Of a stretch of 64,000 nucleotides of DNA, positions 28,262 through 38,286 are shown one piece after another; position 1 is the first letter of the stretch, and each line of letters opens with the position of its first letter. A program made the translations under genes and the position numbers. The DNA is from Arthrobacter sp. SDTb3-6. Lineage in GTDB: Bacteria > Actinomycetota > Actinomycetes > Actinomycetales > Micrococcaceae. The notes under the pieces were generated by a model. That model was not told where the DNA came from, made no database searches, and saw only the letters and a program-made list of their open reading frames with translations. The DNA is taken from NCBI RefSeq assembly GCF_013376095.1, contig NZ_JAAMFN010000013.1, positions 34,129 through 98,128 of the forward strand, given 5' to 3'.

Positions 28262-28386
28262 CCAAACCAGGAAAACCAGCTGACGGGCACTCACCGCCAG
28301 CAACTACCCCCTGCCCAAAAACGGCATCCCAAAAATACTTGAAGAAAATCCAGCCAACCCCTTGACGAAAAACATAGGGACACCCC

Positions 28387-29423
28387 CCGGTGGAGGCCGG
28401 TATCGGAACGGCTGATTGTCCCGGTACCGGCCCCGTCTCGTTCTCTGACGTTTAAGACACTGAATCGAACCCGACGGGAGGGTCGCTTCGAGCACCTGAA
28501 ATACCCTAAGCGAAGCCCGTTCATAATGGCATACCCCAATGCCAGCCGGACGGGCTGGAAGCGGCATCGACGCCCGTGCAGTGATGCCTGAATAGTGCGG
28601 TTCTCGACTTTTCCGACGTGCCCGAATCGTGGCCGGCAACCGCTGCCGAAGCGGTGCTTTCCACCTCGATGACCACGGGGCCCAAGCAGCGGATGGATGC
28701 GCTTGCGCCGGGTCTCAAACACCGCTCCTACAGGTACCGGCTTACTTTCACCAGAGACGGTATGCCACGGAGCACCGAGGTTGGTGCCGCCCAGAAGGTG
28801 TCAAGAATCGAGGCCATGCGCCTTGGCCTATCAAATGGGCGATCCCCTGCCGCACGTCCCCAATCGGAACAACCCGCTTCCTGCCCCTAAAAGGGGCTGA
28901 AGAAGGTGCTTCGTGCGTTGGATTTAGGCTAGGCCGCGGTCAAGTACAACAAGGTCGCTGTCCCATCCCAGAATGAGCGGACCAGCAGGCTCCCGGACCT
29001 TAATCGGGCTACTCGAGGGCCACACGGCTGACGGCATCATCGAACTTGGGATCTGCCAGCACGGCCGTGCGTCCTCTTCGGCAGCAAGATTTCCCTGAGT
29101 GAGTACGGCAGAGTGCTGGAATGTGCGACCCGGGCGCGTAAACCGGAAGTTCGCAGCAATGGGCTTTCCCGCTGGCATGGCAAGAACAAGAGCAATTAGG
29201 CGTGGTATTCACCTCGGGTTGTCCCCTTCTGAAGACACCGGCAAACTCCCGCACGCGAGGCCAAATAAGACTTGTATGCGCCCAACCGTGAAAGGAATGG
29301 CTGTGACTGTCTCTATCGGGGCGGTGTCGAGTTGAAATTTCCTGACCATGAAAACGTTGTATATGGAAAGCCGGAGCATCAATTTGTTGAAATGTAGGCT
29401 CCGCAACATCAACCGGCAAAAGG
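28387..29423. other. Gene-poor debris zone after IS110
   Basis: About 1 kb with lower GC than its surroundings, no ORF with family features on either strand, and scattered in-frame stops. I recognise nothing; it leads directly into gene relics at 29424-29999. Confidence 0.5.
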
Positions 29424-29790
29424 GCTGGCGGTCTTGCCGATGTTCTCGCTGCCGTCTACATCGTCCAGGATGTACGGCAACAATTGAGTGCCAGCGGCCT
29501 TGTTGTTTGAGTCGGCCATTCGGCCGGCGGCCAGTTGGCACTTCAGTCGGCTGCCCTTGCCGAGGCCGGTATTGTCCTCGCCCCGGTCACTGATGCCCCA
29601 AAGCGTTATACGCAGGCGTCTCCCATCGCGCAGCTGCCTTTGGAGCGCCCGTTGCTGATGGTCCCCGGCATGCCAGACATCAGTGTTCCCGAATTTCACT
29701 CAGCCGCCTCCGCCGCCGCCCGTGCCGCCGGCGAAAACATCGAGTACTGGTCGTTGGGGGAACGTTGCCCACACGAAGCAAATAGAACCT
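29424..29790 (+). pseudogene. Alpha/beta hydrolase fragment with in-frame stop
   Basis: In one frame the text reads as the C-terminal two thirds of an alpha/beta hydrolase: the nucleophile elbow VGHSAGGQLALQSAAL, the LAPVTD strand, the acid strand RPLLMVPGMPDISVP and GENIEYWSLGE. A TGA at 29508-29510 lies just before the elbow (normally a hydrophobic residue), and no N-terminal part is found. The catalytic His region after 29770 has drifted. Similar proteins are often annotated as arylformamidase-like esterases. Not functional. Confidence 0.6.
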
Positions 29791-29849
29791 CGCTCTCCGC
29801 ACTGGCCCCCTGCACAGTTGGCGGCCGGCAGAGGACCCCGATGCACCGT

Positions 29850-29999
29850 CAACGGCACGGGGCCAGGAAGCGGGCAGGTGCAGCCACTCGGCCAAACCGG
29901 GCGTCGCTGCGCAGCATGGATGTCGATCGACAAGCCCGGTTCCGGGTCCATGATGGTGCGGCCCCAAGGCATGGCTGTCCTCACGAGCCCCACCCACAC
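29850..29999 (-). pseudogene. Remnant of an XRE/MmyB-type regulator C-terminus
   Basis: On the minus strand PEPGLSIDIHAA followed, one frame over, by ATPGLAEWLHLPASW matches the end of the regulator at 32583-33494 (SEPGLSITIYAAEPG then SAERLQLLASW). Only about 45 residues survive, with a frameshift. It stands beside the MFS gene at 30033, so the region may have held a second regulator. Short match, modest certainty. Confidence 0.4.
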
Positions 30000-30032
30000 G
30001 CATGACGCGTGTCCACTTGGCTGTCATTCCCG

Positions 30033-31292
30033 TCAGGGATGGGTGCCGACACCGGCGGAGTCGATTGACGGGCGCGCTGGCTCTCGCGCTTCGCGCTTTG
30101 GTGTGCGCCCGACGAGGATAAGGTGGGCAAGAACCGCGAGCACGATGGAGACGACGGTGACAATGCCGAGTGGGAGGACGGCGTCCGCGCCACCGAGCCC
30201 GACAAGTGGGGCGGCGATGCCGCCGAGGCCGAAGCGCGCGCATCCGAGCAGGGAGGACGCGGTGCCGGCCAGCGCGGGGTAGTCGGCCAGGGCGAGGGAC
30301 GTTGTCGGGGGTGAGGCGAGAGCTACTCCGGAGGCGAGAACGAACAACGAGATGAGCATTACCGGCAGGGACAGGGCGAGCAGGCCGGTGGCCAGCAGTC
30401 CCAGGGCGCCAAGGCCGCTCATGGTGGCGCCGGCGATGAGGGTGCCGCGTTCGGACCAGCGTTCGGCGGTGCGGCCGCCTATGTACCCGAAGACCATGAA
30501 GCCGGCGGAGTTTGCTCCGAAAGCGATCGAGTAGGCCTGGGGTGAGAGCCCGTAGGTGCCCTGGAGGATGTAGCTCGCGCCGGACAGGTAGGCGAACAGG
30601 GCCGCGTACGTCAGGCCCCCGATGAGTACGCTGCCTACGAACAGCGGGTCGGAGCACAGCCTGCGGAAATCGCGGCCTGTCTGGGCCATGCCGCCGCTGG
30701 TTCGCTGGTTCGCGGGGAGGGTTTCGCCGAAGATGATCAGGGAGGCGATGAGCAGGAGTGCGCCGATGGCGGCGAGGAGGAGGAAGGTGCCGCGCCAGTC
30801 GGTGATGCGGGCGAGCTGGCCGCCGAGGACGGGACCGACGATCGCGGCGAGACCGCCGAGGACGGTCAGGCGCCCGTAGAAGCGGATGAGTGCGTTCCCT
30901 TCGTAGACGTCGCGGCCCGCGGCCTGGGCGATGACGATGCCCACGGCTCCGGCGAGGCCCTGCACGAGTCGGGCGATGACCAGGGACGTGATGCCTGGGC
31001 TGACCGCGCACAGGGCAGAAGCGCCGATGTAGGCGAGGATTCCGATGGTCAGGGGCGTCCGGCGTCCGAACCGGTCCGAGAGTGGGCCGGCGATGACCTG
31101 TCCGACGGCCAGGCCGATCAGGCAGGCGGTGAGGGTGAACTGTGCCGCCGACATTGTCGCACCTAGCTCAGTTGTCAGGGCGGGAAGGACCGGCAGGTAA
31201 AGGTCCATGGAGATGGGGCCGAACACTGTCAGCAGCATCAGCAATGTGCCAAGGGCGGTTCCGACCTTGCGGGCGGTGTCGTTGTCTGTCAT
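30033..31292 (-). CDS. Bcr/CflA-type multidrug efflux MFS transporter
   Basis: 419 residues from ATG 31292, about 12 helices. The first helix with FGPISMDLYLPVLPALTTEL and the motif-A loop GPLSDRFGRRTPLTIG are typical of the Bcr/CflA drug:H+ antiporters. The frame is open upstream but carries no homology. The ribosome site is weak. It lies 91 bp downstream of the zinc alcohol dehydrogenase on the same strand and probably shares its transcript and the XRE regulator. Substrate unknown. Confidence 0.88.
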   Translation of the reverse strand: MTDNDTARKVGTALGTLLMLLTVFGPISMDLYLPVLPALTTELGATMSAAQFTLTACLIGLAVGQVIAGPLSDRFGRRTPLTIGILAYIGASALCAVSPGITSLVIARLVQGLAGAVGIVIAQAAGRDVYEGNALIRFYGRLTVLGGLAAIVGPVLGGQLARITDWRGTFLLLAAIGALLLIASLIIFGETLPANQRTSGGMAQTGRDFRRLCSDPLFVGSVLIGGLTYAALFAYLSGASYILQGTYGLSPQAYSIAFGANSAGFMVFGYIGGRTAERWSERGTLIAGATMSGLGALGLLATGLLALSLPVMLISLFVLASGVALASPPTTSLALADYPALAGTASSLLGCARFGLGGIAAPLVGLGGADAVLPLGIVTVVSIVLAVLAHLILVGRTPKREAREPARPSIDSAGVGTHP

Positions 31293-31383
31293 GTATGGGG
31301 TCTTTCGTGGGAACGCGGGAGATGACGACGGCGGCACTGTCCCCCCGGGAGGTCGTCCGGGGGCCGGTGCCGCCTGCTGTGGT

Positions 31384-32403
31384 TCAGAGGGTGAGGAGGA
31401 CTTTGGTGGCGCGGCGCTGGTCCATGGCCCGATAGCCCTCGGCCGCCTCCTCGAGGGGCAGCGTGAGGTCGAACACCTCACCGGGGTTGATTTGGCCGGT
31501 CATGATCAGGTCGACCAGCTCTGGCAGGAACCGGCGCACCGGGGCGGGGCCGCCGTGCAGGTGAACGCTGGAGAAGAACAGCTCCTGGCCTTTCAGGTCG
31601 ACGTCGTGGGAGACGCCGACGAATCCGACGTGTCCGCCGGGCCTGGTCGCGCCGATGGCCTGCTCCATGGCTTCCTGGGTGCCGACGGCCTCTATGGTCG
31701 AGTGTGCGCCGTAGCCGTTCGTGAGTTCCTTGATCTTCGCGATGCCTTCGTCTCCGCGCTCTTCCACGATGTCGGTGGCGCCAAACGTCCGGGCCAGGGC
31801 CTGCCGGTCGGCGTGGCGGGACATGGCGATGACCTTCTCGGCGCCGAGGCGCCTTGCGGCGAGGATTCCGAGGAGCCCCACGGCGCCGTCGCCGACAACG
31901 GCGACGGTCTTGCCCGGTCCGGCCTCGGCGGCGACTGCGGCGAACCAGCCGGTGCCGAGCACATCGGAGGCGGCGAGCAGGCTGCGCGCCTGTGCCTCGG
32001 TGGGTTCCCCGGGAACCTTGACGAGTGTGCCGTCGGCGAGCGGGATGCGGGCGTACTCGGCCTGGGTTCCGACGGCGCCCATCATGACCTGGTGGATGCA
32101 CCTGGATTGGTAGCCGGCCCGGCAGATCTCGCAGGTGTTGTCGGAAGCGACGAAGGATCCGACGACGTAGTCGCCGACCTTGATCTCCGTGACGGCCTGA
32201 CCTGTCTGCTCGACGATGCCGATGTACTCGTGGCCCATGGGCGTGTCCTCGACGGGTTCGGCACCCCGGTACGGCCACAGGTCCGAACCGCAAACGCACG
32301 TGGCGGTGATGCGAATGATCGCGTCGGTGGGTTCTTGGATGGTCGGGTTGGGGCGGTCTTCGACCCGGACGTCCCCGGGGGCGTGCATGACAACACCACG
32401 CAT
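31384..32403 (-). CDS. Zinc-dependent alcohol dehydrogenase (MDR family)
   Basis: 339 residues from ATG 32403, AAGGAGACC upstream. Catalytic zinc ligands lie in CVCGSDLWPY and GHEYIG. The structural-zinc lobe reads TCEICRAGYQSRC with three cysteines rather than four, as in several bacterial subgroups. The Rossmann motif is VAVVGDGAVGLLG. It oxidises or reduces an alcohol/aldehyde with NAD(P). It diverges from the XRE regulator, an arrangement common in actinobacteria, and precedes the Bcr-type transporter. Confidence 0.9.
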   Translation of the reverse strand: MRGVVMHAPGDVRVEDRPNPTIQEPTDAIIRITATCVCGSDLWPYRGAEPVEDTPMGHEYIGIVEQTGQAVTEIKVGDYVVGSFVASDNTCEICRAGYQSRCIHQVMMGAVGTQAEYARIPLADGTLVKVPGEPTEAQARSLLAASDVLGTGWFAAVAAEAGPGKTVAVVGDGAVGLLGILAARRLGAEKVIAMSRHADRQALARTFGATDIVEERGDEGIAKIKELTNGYGAHSTIEAVGTQEAMEQAIGATRPGGHVGFVGVSHDVDLKGQELFFSSVHLHGGPAPVRRFLPELVDLIMTGQINPGEVFDLTLPLEEAAEGYRAMDQRRATKVLLTL

Positions 32404-32540
32404 GATGGTCTCCTTCAGAAGTGACTTCGCTGGGCCCGGTGTCCGGCGCCCACCCGCCAGGGTGATCACACCGCCGGCCTGCGTTCCATGCTCCTGCCGT
32501 TTTCACGCGCGTGGAAGACCCGGTTGATAGGGGTACCGGC

Positions 32541-32551
32541 AGGGACTCCCT
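32541..32551. promoter_or_regulatory. Possible operator of the XRE regulator
   Basis: AGGGACTCCCT, a perfect 5-1-5 palindrome in the 180-bp gap between the divergent dehydrogenase and XRE genes. It ends 31 bp before the XRE start. Assignment rests on position. Confidence 0.4.
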
Positions 32552-32582
32552 TATGCGTGGTTGAGCGCCTACCGTTGAAGGC

Positions 32583-33494
32583 ATGAACAACAGGGCAGAA
32601 GTACGCGAGTTCCTCACCTCGCGCCGGGCCCGGGTGACCCCTGAACAGGTTGGCCTGCCCGAGGGAGCCAACCGGCGGGTCGCCGGGCTGCGCCGCAGCG
32701 AGGTCGCAACCCTGGCCGGTGTGAGCGTGGAGTACTACACCAAGCTCGAGCGGGGCGCGATCAGCGGTGCCTCCCCGCAGATCCTTGACGCGCTTGCCAA
32801 GGCGCTGCGCCTGGACGACGCCGAGCGGGCCCACCTGTTCGACCTCGCCCACGCCGCCAGCCCCGTGGCCCGGCCACCGCGACGTCGGAACCCGAAGTGG
32901 TGGACGCCGCACCCCAGCCTGCAATGGGTGCTCGACGCCGTGACCGCCGGGCCCGCGTTCGTGCGCAACGGCCGCATGGACATCCTCGCGACCAACACCC
33001 TCGCCCGCGCGTTCTACAAAGACTCCTTTGACATGCCCGGGCAGCCGCCGAACATCGCCCGATTCACTTTCCTCGACGAGAGGGCCCGCGGGTTCTACCC
33101 GGATTGGGACATGTTCGCCGAGGTCACCGTCGCGATCCTGCGCACCGAAGCCGGGCGCGACCCCCACAACAAGGAACTCCATGACCTCATCGGCGAACTG
33201 TCCACCCGCAACGCCGAGTTCCGCCGCCTGTGGGGCTCCCACAACGTCCGTCATCACGGAACCGGATTCAAGACCTTCCACCACGAGATTGTGGGCGAAC
33301 TGACACTCGCCTATGAGGGCATGGAGATGGAATCCGAACCTGGCCTGTCAATCACCATCTACGCCGCGGAGCCTGGCTCGGACTCGGCCGAGCGGCTGCA
33401 ACTGCTCGCCTCCTGGGCCGCCAGCGAGTACGGCCGGAACTCCGCCCGCCTGCCGGAACAGGAAAATTCCCAGAGCGCCCCGCCGCCCCGGTGA
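32583..33494 (+). CDS. XRE-family regulator with MmyB-like C-terminal domain
   Basis: 303 residues. The N-terminal helix-turn-helix (RRVAGLRRSEVATLAGVSVE, then YYTKLERGAISGASPQILDA) is followed by the MmyB-like ligand domain (MDILATNTLARAFY, HHGTGFKTFHHEIVGELTL, ESEPGLSITIYAAEPG). Such proteins usually repress a divergent oxidoreductase; here the zinc alcohol dehydrogenase on one side and the cupin/aldo-keto reductase pair on the other are natural targets. The ligand in this family has been linked to fatty acids in one structure; unknown here. Confidence 0.9.
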   Translation: MNNRAEVREFLTSRRARVTPEQVGLPEGANRRVAGLRRSEVATLAGVSVEYYTKLERGAISGASPQILDALAKALRLDDAERAHLFDLAHAASPVARPPRRRNPKWWTPHPSLQWVLDAVTAGPAFVRNGRMDILATNTLARAFYKDSFDMPGQPPNIARFTFLDERARGFYPDWDMFAEVTVAILRTEAGRDPHNKELHDLIGELSTRNAEFRRLWGSHNVRHHGTGFKTFHHEIVGELTLAYEGMEMESEPGLSITIYAAEPGSDSAERLQLLASWAASEYGRNSARLPEQENSQSAPPPR

Positions 33495-33602
33495 GACGCA
33501 CAGGGTCCCCAGCCTCGCCGACGTCGTCCGCGTCACCAGGGAAGCCGGCCCGCCGTCGCGGCGCCACAACCAGCACAGCGAATAATTTGAGGAGATGCAC
33601 TG

Positions 33603-34010
33603 ATGGAGATCACCCCCAAGGCCGCGACAGGCAAGGGCCCTGCGGAAACATTCACCGGCGACGTGTACGTGGATGCAATCGCCGCCCCGCACCAGCCCGG
33701 CCAGCGCATGGTCGCCGCCCGAGTACGGTTCACTCCAGGGGCGCACACCGCCTGGCACTCCCATGCGCTCGGCCAAACCCTGCACATCACCGAAGGCGTC
33801 GCGCTGATCGGCACACGCGACGGACACGTCATCCGCGCCACCCCCGGCCAAACGATCTACACGCCGCCGGGCGAGGAACACTGGCACGGCGCCACGCCCG
33901 AAGATTTCATGGAACACCTGGCGCTGCTGGACAACGCCGATGACCCGTCGACCACCACCAACTGGCTGGAGCATGTCACGGACGGAGACTACCGGAAGGA
34001 CACCCACTAA
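33603..34010 (+). CDS. Cupin-domain protein
   Basis: 135 residues forming one small beta-barrel. Metal ligands can be seen: AWHSHALGQTLHITEG (two His and the Gln/His position) and PGEEHWHGA (Glu/His). The ligand set fits the carboxymuconolactone-decarboxylase-associated or quercetinase-like small cupins, whose roles vary. It starts at ATG 33603 with GAGGAGATGC upstream and its stop codon is immediately followed by the start of the aldo/keto reductase, so the two are coupled. Confidence 0.85.
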   Translation: MEITPKAATGKGPAETFTGDVYVDAIAAPHQPGQRMVAARVRFTPGAHTAWHSHALGQTLHITEGVALIGTRDGHVIRATPGQTIYTPPGEEHWHGATPEDFMEHLALLDNADDPSTTTNWLEHVTDGDYRKDTH

Positions 34011-34994
<984 letters not shown>

Positions 34995-35676
34995 GACCAA
35001 AGGCGTTCTCGCACCGGCCTGGCCCAACGCATCCGTTGGGGTCAGGCACCGCTGGTCGGTGTCCCATCCTGCCATGCCTGATGGGGCACCCCGGGGAGCC
35101 CCCTTCGGGTTGAGCGGCAGCCGAACGTCAGAATGACACGGGTCCACGACGCAGGAATGCTCCGCACCCACCAAACGGCCGGCCAGAGCCGCCGCCGCGA
35201 TCCGCTGACATTGCTGGGACTCGTTGGGGCAGGGCAAATCCGACGACTGGCACAGCCGTGGGCACCTTGGTGAGGGGTGTCGCCCCGAGGCCGGTTGGCA
35301 CGAGTGCCTTCAGTGGATCCGGACCGGTGGACACAGGCCAAATCGGCAACGACCACCGGCCACCCGTCCGGCAACCACAATTTCAAGTGGGCAGCTCCCA
35401 CGCAAAAAATGACAAAGCAAACAGTGCCGCCAGCTCGCGTTGCATAGCCTCCAAAGCCCCATGAAGAGTTGTAGGAAAAACGTACCGGAACCGCGAAGGG
35501 GAAGCCAAGGAGCGACCGCGAAATCAGGACTGGCCAGCCTTCCAGGCAGCTGCAAAAGGGTGTTGCCCGAGGCGGGACACGCACCCGGGAAAGCCTCCAG
35601 GCAGACACCGGGCACCCGCGCAGACATGCGGGCTCCGGCCTGGTCCGACGTAGTCCAGGCCAGTCGGGCAGAAATG
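34995..35676. other. Long intergenic, no gene recognised
   Basis: After the terminator at 35018-35046 no ORF on either strand shows family features, though a 217-codon minus frame (35042-35695) is open. Probably former coding DNA. Confidence 0.5.
35018..35046. terminator. Terminator after aldo/keto reductase
   Basis: Stem CCTG-CCCAACG with CGTTGGG-CAGG and loop CATC (35018-35046), starting 23 nt after the stop codon. No T-run. Confidence 0.6.
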
Positions 35677-35695
35677 GTGTTGACACGGTCAACAC
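35677..35695. promoter_or_regulatory. Orphan operator-like palindrome
   Basis: GTGTTGACACGGTCAACAC: 8-bp perfect arms, 3-bp spacer. The left arm contains TTGACA, a -35 consensus (35680-35685). No regulator or intact gene is adjacent; GGGAGGAAGC ATG follows at about 35716 but the frame stops after three codons. Confidence 0.5.
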
Positions 35696-35822
35696 GCCGG
35701 ATTCGGGCCTGTGGGAGGAAGCATGGTCCTATGAAGGCAGCCCGTCGGAGCAATCCACAGTGACGTCAATCGTGGACTGCCAGCAGGCGCAGCGGCCCAC
35801 TCACCAAACATGTGGTCAGGCA

Positions 35823-35851
35823 TGGACGGAGAAAACAGCCCACGCTAAAAT
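35823..35851 (+). promoter_or_regulatory. Promoter of the first zinc-ribbon leader
   Basis: TGGACG (35823-35828) and TAAAAT (35846-35851) with 17 bp between; 4/6 and 5/6 matches to the vegetative consensus. It would start transcription at about 35858, exactly where the hairpins of the leader begin. Confidence 0.5.
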
Positions 35852-35858
35852 GTAGTTG

Positions 35859-35908
35859 CCAGCACGGGCGCTGGCCGCCTAAGCAGACGGTGGAGGTTCA
35901 ACCCTCCA
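35859..35908 (+). ncRNA. Structured leader RNA of zinc-ribbon gene 1 (shared core CCTAAGCARACGG)
   Basis: Three hairpins in a row. H1: CCAGC/GCTGG at 35859-35874, loop ACGGGC. H2: CCGCC/GGTGG at 35875-35893, loop TAAGCAGAC. H3: TGGAGG/CCTCCA at 35891-35908, loop TTCAAC. H2 and H3 share three bases and cannot form together. The H2 loop and flanks recur upstream of the paralogous gene at 58314 (see 58177-58206), again followed by an overlapping 6-bp hairpin. The leader continues about 165 nt to the ATG at 36073. No known riboswitch class fits that I can recall. Confidence 0.55.
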
Positions 35909-36072
35909 TGCTTTGCTTCCACGGTTAGGCTTCCGATGATGATTGCAGAAGATCCATTGCTCGATGAACGTGGCGCCATCCTGCGGCCTCTCCCGAGACT
36001 TGAATCGGGGCGAAGGCGGAGCGCTTCACCACCTTATTCCCTCTCAAGTTGTGGGCCCTCAAAGAGGCAGCC

Positions 36073-36480
36073 ATGACGATCGCCCCCGCGGCGGACGAAC
36101 GTTCCGGCAGCACGGAAGGCCCCGATGCGAGTCCTTGGTGTTCATACTGCGACACGGACGAGCACCTTGTGGTTGAGTCCATCGGACCCCTGTCGCCGGC
36201 GAACCGGGACCTTGTGGAAGTCGAGTACGCCTGCGCCATGTGTGACGGCTTCTACGCCCACGTTGCCACGGTCAGGCGGGTAGCTGGCCTTCTTGGCATG
36301 GAGCCCGCGGGGCCCGGCGTGCTGCACTTCGGACACGAATACATCCATTGCGGGGAAGTCATGCAGCAGGATGGAGAGCACACCGCCCGGGAAGCATCCG
36401 TGGCCAGGGGCTCCAGTGTCATGGGCGACGTGAGGATCTTGCGCTGCAGGTGTGGATTCCTGCTGGCGCGTCCCCTGTAA
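36073..36480 (+). CDS. Zinc-ribbon protein of unknown function, paralogue 1
   Basis: 135 residues; ATG 36073 with AAGAGGC upstream. Two CxxC knuckles (Cys23/Cys26 in WCSYCDTDEH and Cys54/Cys57 in CAMCDGFY) probably bind one zinc ion. A further YIHCGEVM (Cys93) and RCRCGF (Cys125, Cys127) could bind a second. The paralogue at 58314-58733 keeps the cysteines at 23, 26, 54, 57 and 93, the segment VLHFGxxYIHCGExM and a CxCGF end, about 40 percent identity by eye. I do not recognise a named family. Monocistronic, with a structured leader. Confidence 0.8.
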   Translation: MTIAPAADERSGSTEGPDASPWCSYCDTDEHLVVESIGPLSPANRDLVEVEYACAMCDGFYAHVATVRRVAGLLGMEPAGPGVLHFGHEYIHCGEVMQQDGEHTAREASVARGSSVMGDVRILRCRCGFLLARPL

Positions 36481-36499
36481 CGGCTCCTGTCCAGGCGGT

Positions 36500-37440
36500 C
36501 CGCGCCGGGTTCACCTTGCGCCCGGTCCTGGCCACCGCAATCACCCTTGAAATGATCGGGCACCTTGTTTCCGGTTCCGGCCAAACGGACACTGCTTATA
36601 TGGTCTCGCCGTCAGATCCGGGCTTCCCGGGACTCTGCGCTGCCGCCTTGGCCTTGGAGAGGGTGGGGCCATTGGTGCAAGCTACCGCCCCCTTCCGATT
36701 TCTCCCAGAAGATCAATGCGACCCCTCCCCCGACGGCCAAGACAGCACCCCGAGGGGGTCACCGGCGGCCAGCGGCTCAATCCACCGCCACTCATGGAGT
36801 CATAAAGAACAGGGACAATGGCACCGGCGGTCTGTCCGATGGCGAAGAAATCGGAGATCGCCAGGCCCCACGCCGCGGGGGGACGAATAAAAGGTGATGC
36901 CGCTGGGCGATACGCCGTGGAACCATCGCAACACTGGAGCCCCGGAGAAGAAAATTGCGTTGTAGCAGAACGACCAGGTCACCTCACGGAACGGAATGCC
37001 TGGAAGCGGGGATACTTGCAGAGCCGCCGATTCGCCCACCTCCGCAGGTTCGCCGTCGGAGGTGCGGATGTCCGACTCGATCTTCCCAACCATTCTCCCG
37101 GTTTCATCCTCGCGCCCATGGGCCATCGGCCAACGCGAAATATCTGGCATGCTCCGGCCAGGTAGATGGCCGAGGCCAGGATGAAGGGCGTCTTACAACC
37201 GTGCCTGTCACCCAGCCGGCCAAAGTAACGGGCCCGCCGCGTCCCCCATCAGCTCCGTGGTTCCGGTCAGGCCGACCTGGGCCAGGGCCGTCGTCAAGTC
37301 ATGCGGTAAGCCGGCGGCGGCATCAATTTGGATCTCGTGCCCGACAAGGAACAACGAGCCGCCCGGCCCGACGATGACATCCAGTGGAAGCTTCCCTACG
37401 GCAGCCGGTCCATCCGTGGCTGCACCGCCGAGCACGCCCC
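36500..37440 (-). pseudogene. Decayed MFS transporter gene
   Basis: Minus-strand fragments in several frames read as an MFS protein: FLVGHEIQIDAAAGLPHDL, MGDAAG with YFGRLGDRHGCKTPFILA and SAIYLAGACQIF (motif A and the next helix), then IESDIRTSDGEP, FREVTWSFCYNAIFFSGAPV and a late FWEK piece. Stops and shifts break the frame and at least a third of the helices are missing. No intact start. It lies between zinc-ribbon gene 1 and the DJ-1 gene, which has its own ribosome site. Confidence 0.55.
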
Positions 37441-37482
37441 GGTCCCGTCAGGCGGTCCCGTCAGGGCAGGGCGGCAAAACAC

Positions 37483-38037
37483 CTACGTGAACGCGGTCAC
37501 CATCGCCGTCACAAAGGCCGGCAGGTCATCGGGCCTGCGGCTGGTCACCAGTGGCCAGCCATGTTCAATGCAGACATGCACCGGCTCGTCGATCCATGTT
37601 CCGCCGGCATTGCGGATGTCGGTGCGCAGGCTCGGCCAGCTGGTGAGTGTCTTGCCGGCAAGGACATCAGCCTCCACCAGCATCCACGGACCGTGGCAGA
37701 TGGCCGCGACAGGTTTTCCGGCCCCGACGACCGCCGCCACGAATTCCACAGCCTCCGGACTGAGCCTGAGCTTGTCAGGGTTGGTGGTTCCGCCCGGCAG
37801 TACCAGGGCGGCACAGCGTTCCACCGGGATTTCCTGAACAGTCTTGTCGATGGGGAACGTGTCCCCCGGTTCGGTATCGTGGTGGAATGCCTGCATCTCG
37901 CCGGGGACGTCCGACACCAGGACGGGTGTGCCCCCGGCGGCGGTGACCGCCTCCCATGGCGTCACGAGTTCGATTTGTTCGACACCCGAGGCAGCGGCCA
38001 GAAACACAATGGTCTTGCCATCCAACTCGTGCGACAT
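37483..38037 (-). CDS. DJ-1/PfpI-family protein (type 1 glutamine amidotransferase-like)
   Basis: 184 residues from ATG 38037 with GAGGAGAG upstream. The nucleophile elbow AAICHGPWML holds Cys114, with a nearby Glu in ASGVEQIEL and the PGGTTNPD loop. Proteins of this group act as deglycases, chaperones or peptidases under oxidative and carbonyl stress. Earlier in-frame starts lack a ribosome site. Stress role is a family inference; the small membrane gene upstream is a plausible partner. Confidence 0.88.
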   Translation of the reverse strand: MSHELDGKTIVFLAAASGVEQIELVTPWEAVTAAGGTPVLVSDVPGEMQAFHHDTEPGDTFPIDKTVQEIPVERCAALVLPGGTTNPDKLRLSPEAVEFVAAVVGAGKPVAAICHGPWMLVEADVLAGKTLTSWPSLRTDIRNAGGTWIDEPVHVCIEHGWPLVTSRRPDDLPAFVTAMVTAFT

Positions 38038-38286
38038 CAGACTTCTCTCCTCACCTTGCGCACCTTGCGCTTCGCGAATATGCCCTCCCCAGGCACGCAT
38101 TTCCACATGCTTGGCCCCCACGACCAAGTACAGGCTGCAGCAGTTGGGCTGCGCGGGCACGGCGCAACTTCAGGGCGCCGCGCCCGGCGCGGGCCGGTAC
38201 CGTGAACACGCACGAACGATTGACCCGGTGGCGTCCCCAGCCCTTCCCTTCCGCGACCGTCCACCCTTCAGGTGGAGCCGATGGTC

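Larger units (their letters stand above)
26822..28386 (+). mobile_element. IS110-family insertion sequence (ends approximate)
   Basis: A complete IS110-type transposase with about 240 bp of non-coding DNA to its left and 125 bp to its right. The right end resembles other actinobacterial IS110 ends (CATAGGGACACC near 28374-28385). The left end is placed only roughly, where the downstream tail of the MFS gene stops. IS110 elements lack terminal inverted repeats, so neither edge is firm. Insertion separates the aromatic cluster from a zone of gene debris. Confidence 0.7.

Noticed and set aside
35859..35893. Guanidine-II (mini-ykkC) riboswitch, because ACGG occurs twice
   Set aside because: The second ACGG is in a stem, not in an ACGR tetraloop, and the other leader lacks a matching pair.
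35891..35908. tRNA T-arm-like hairpin with GGTTCAAC
   Set aside because: The loop is six bases, not seven, with the expected pairing, and no acceptor, D or anticodon arm surrounds it.
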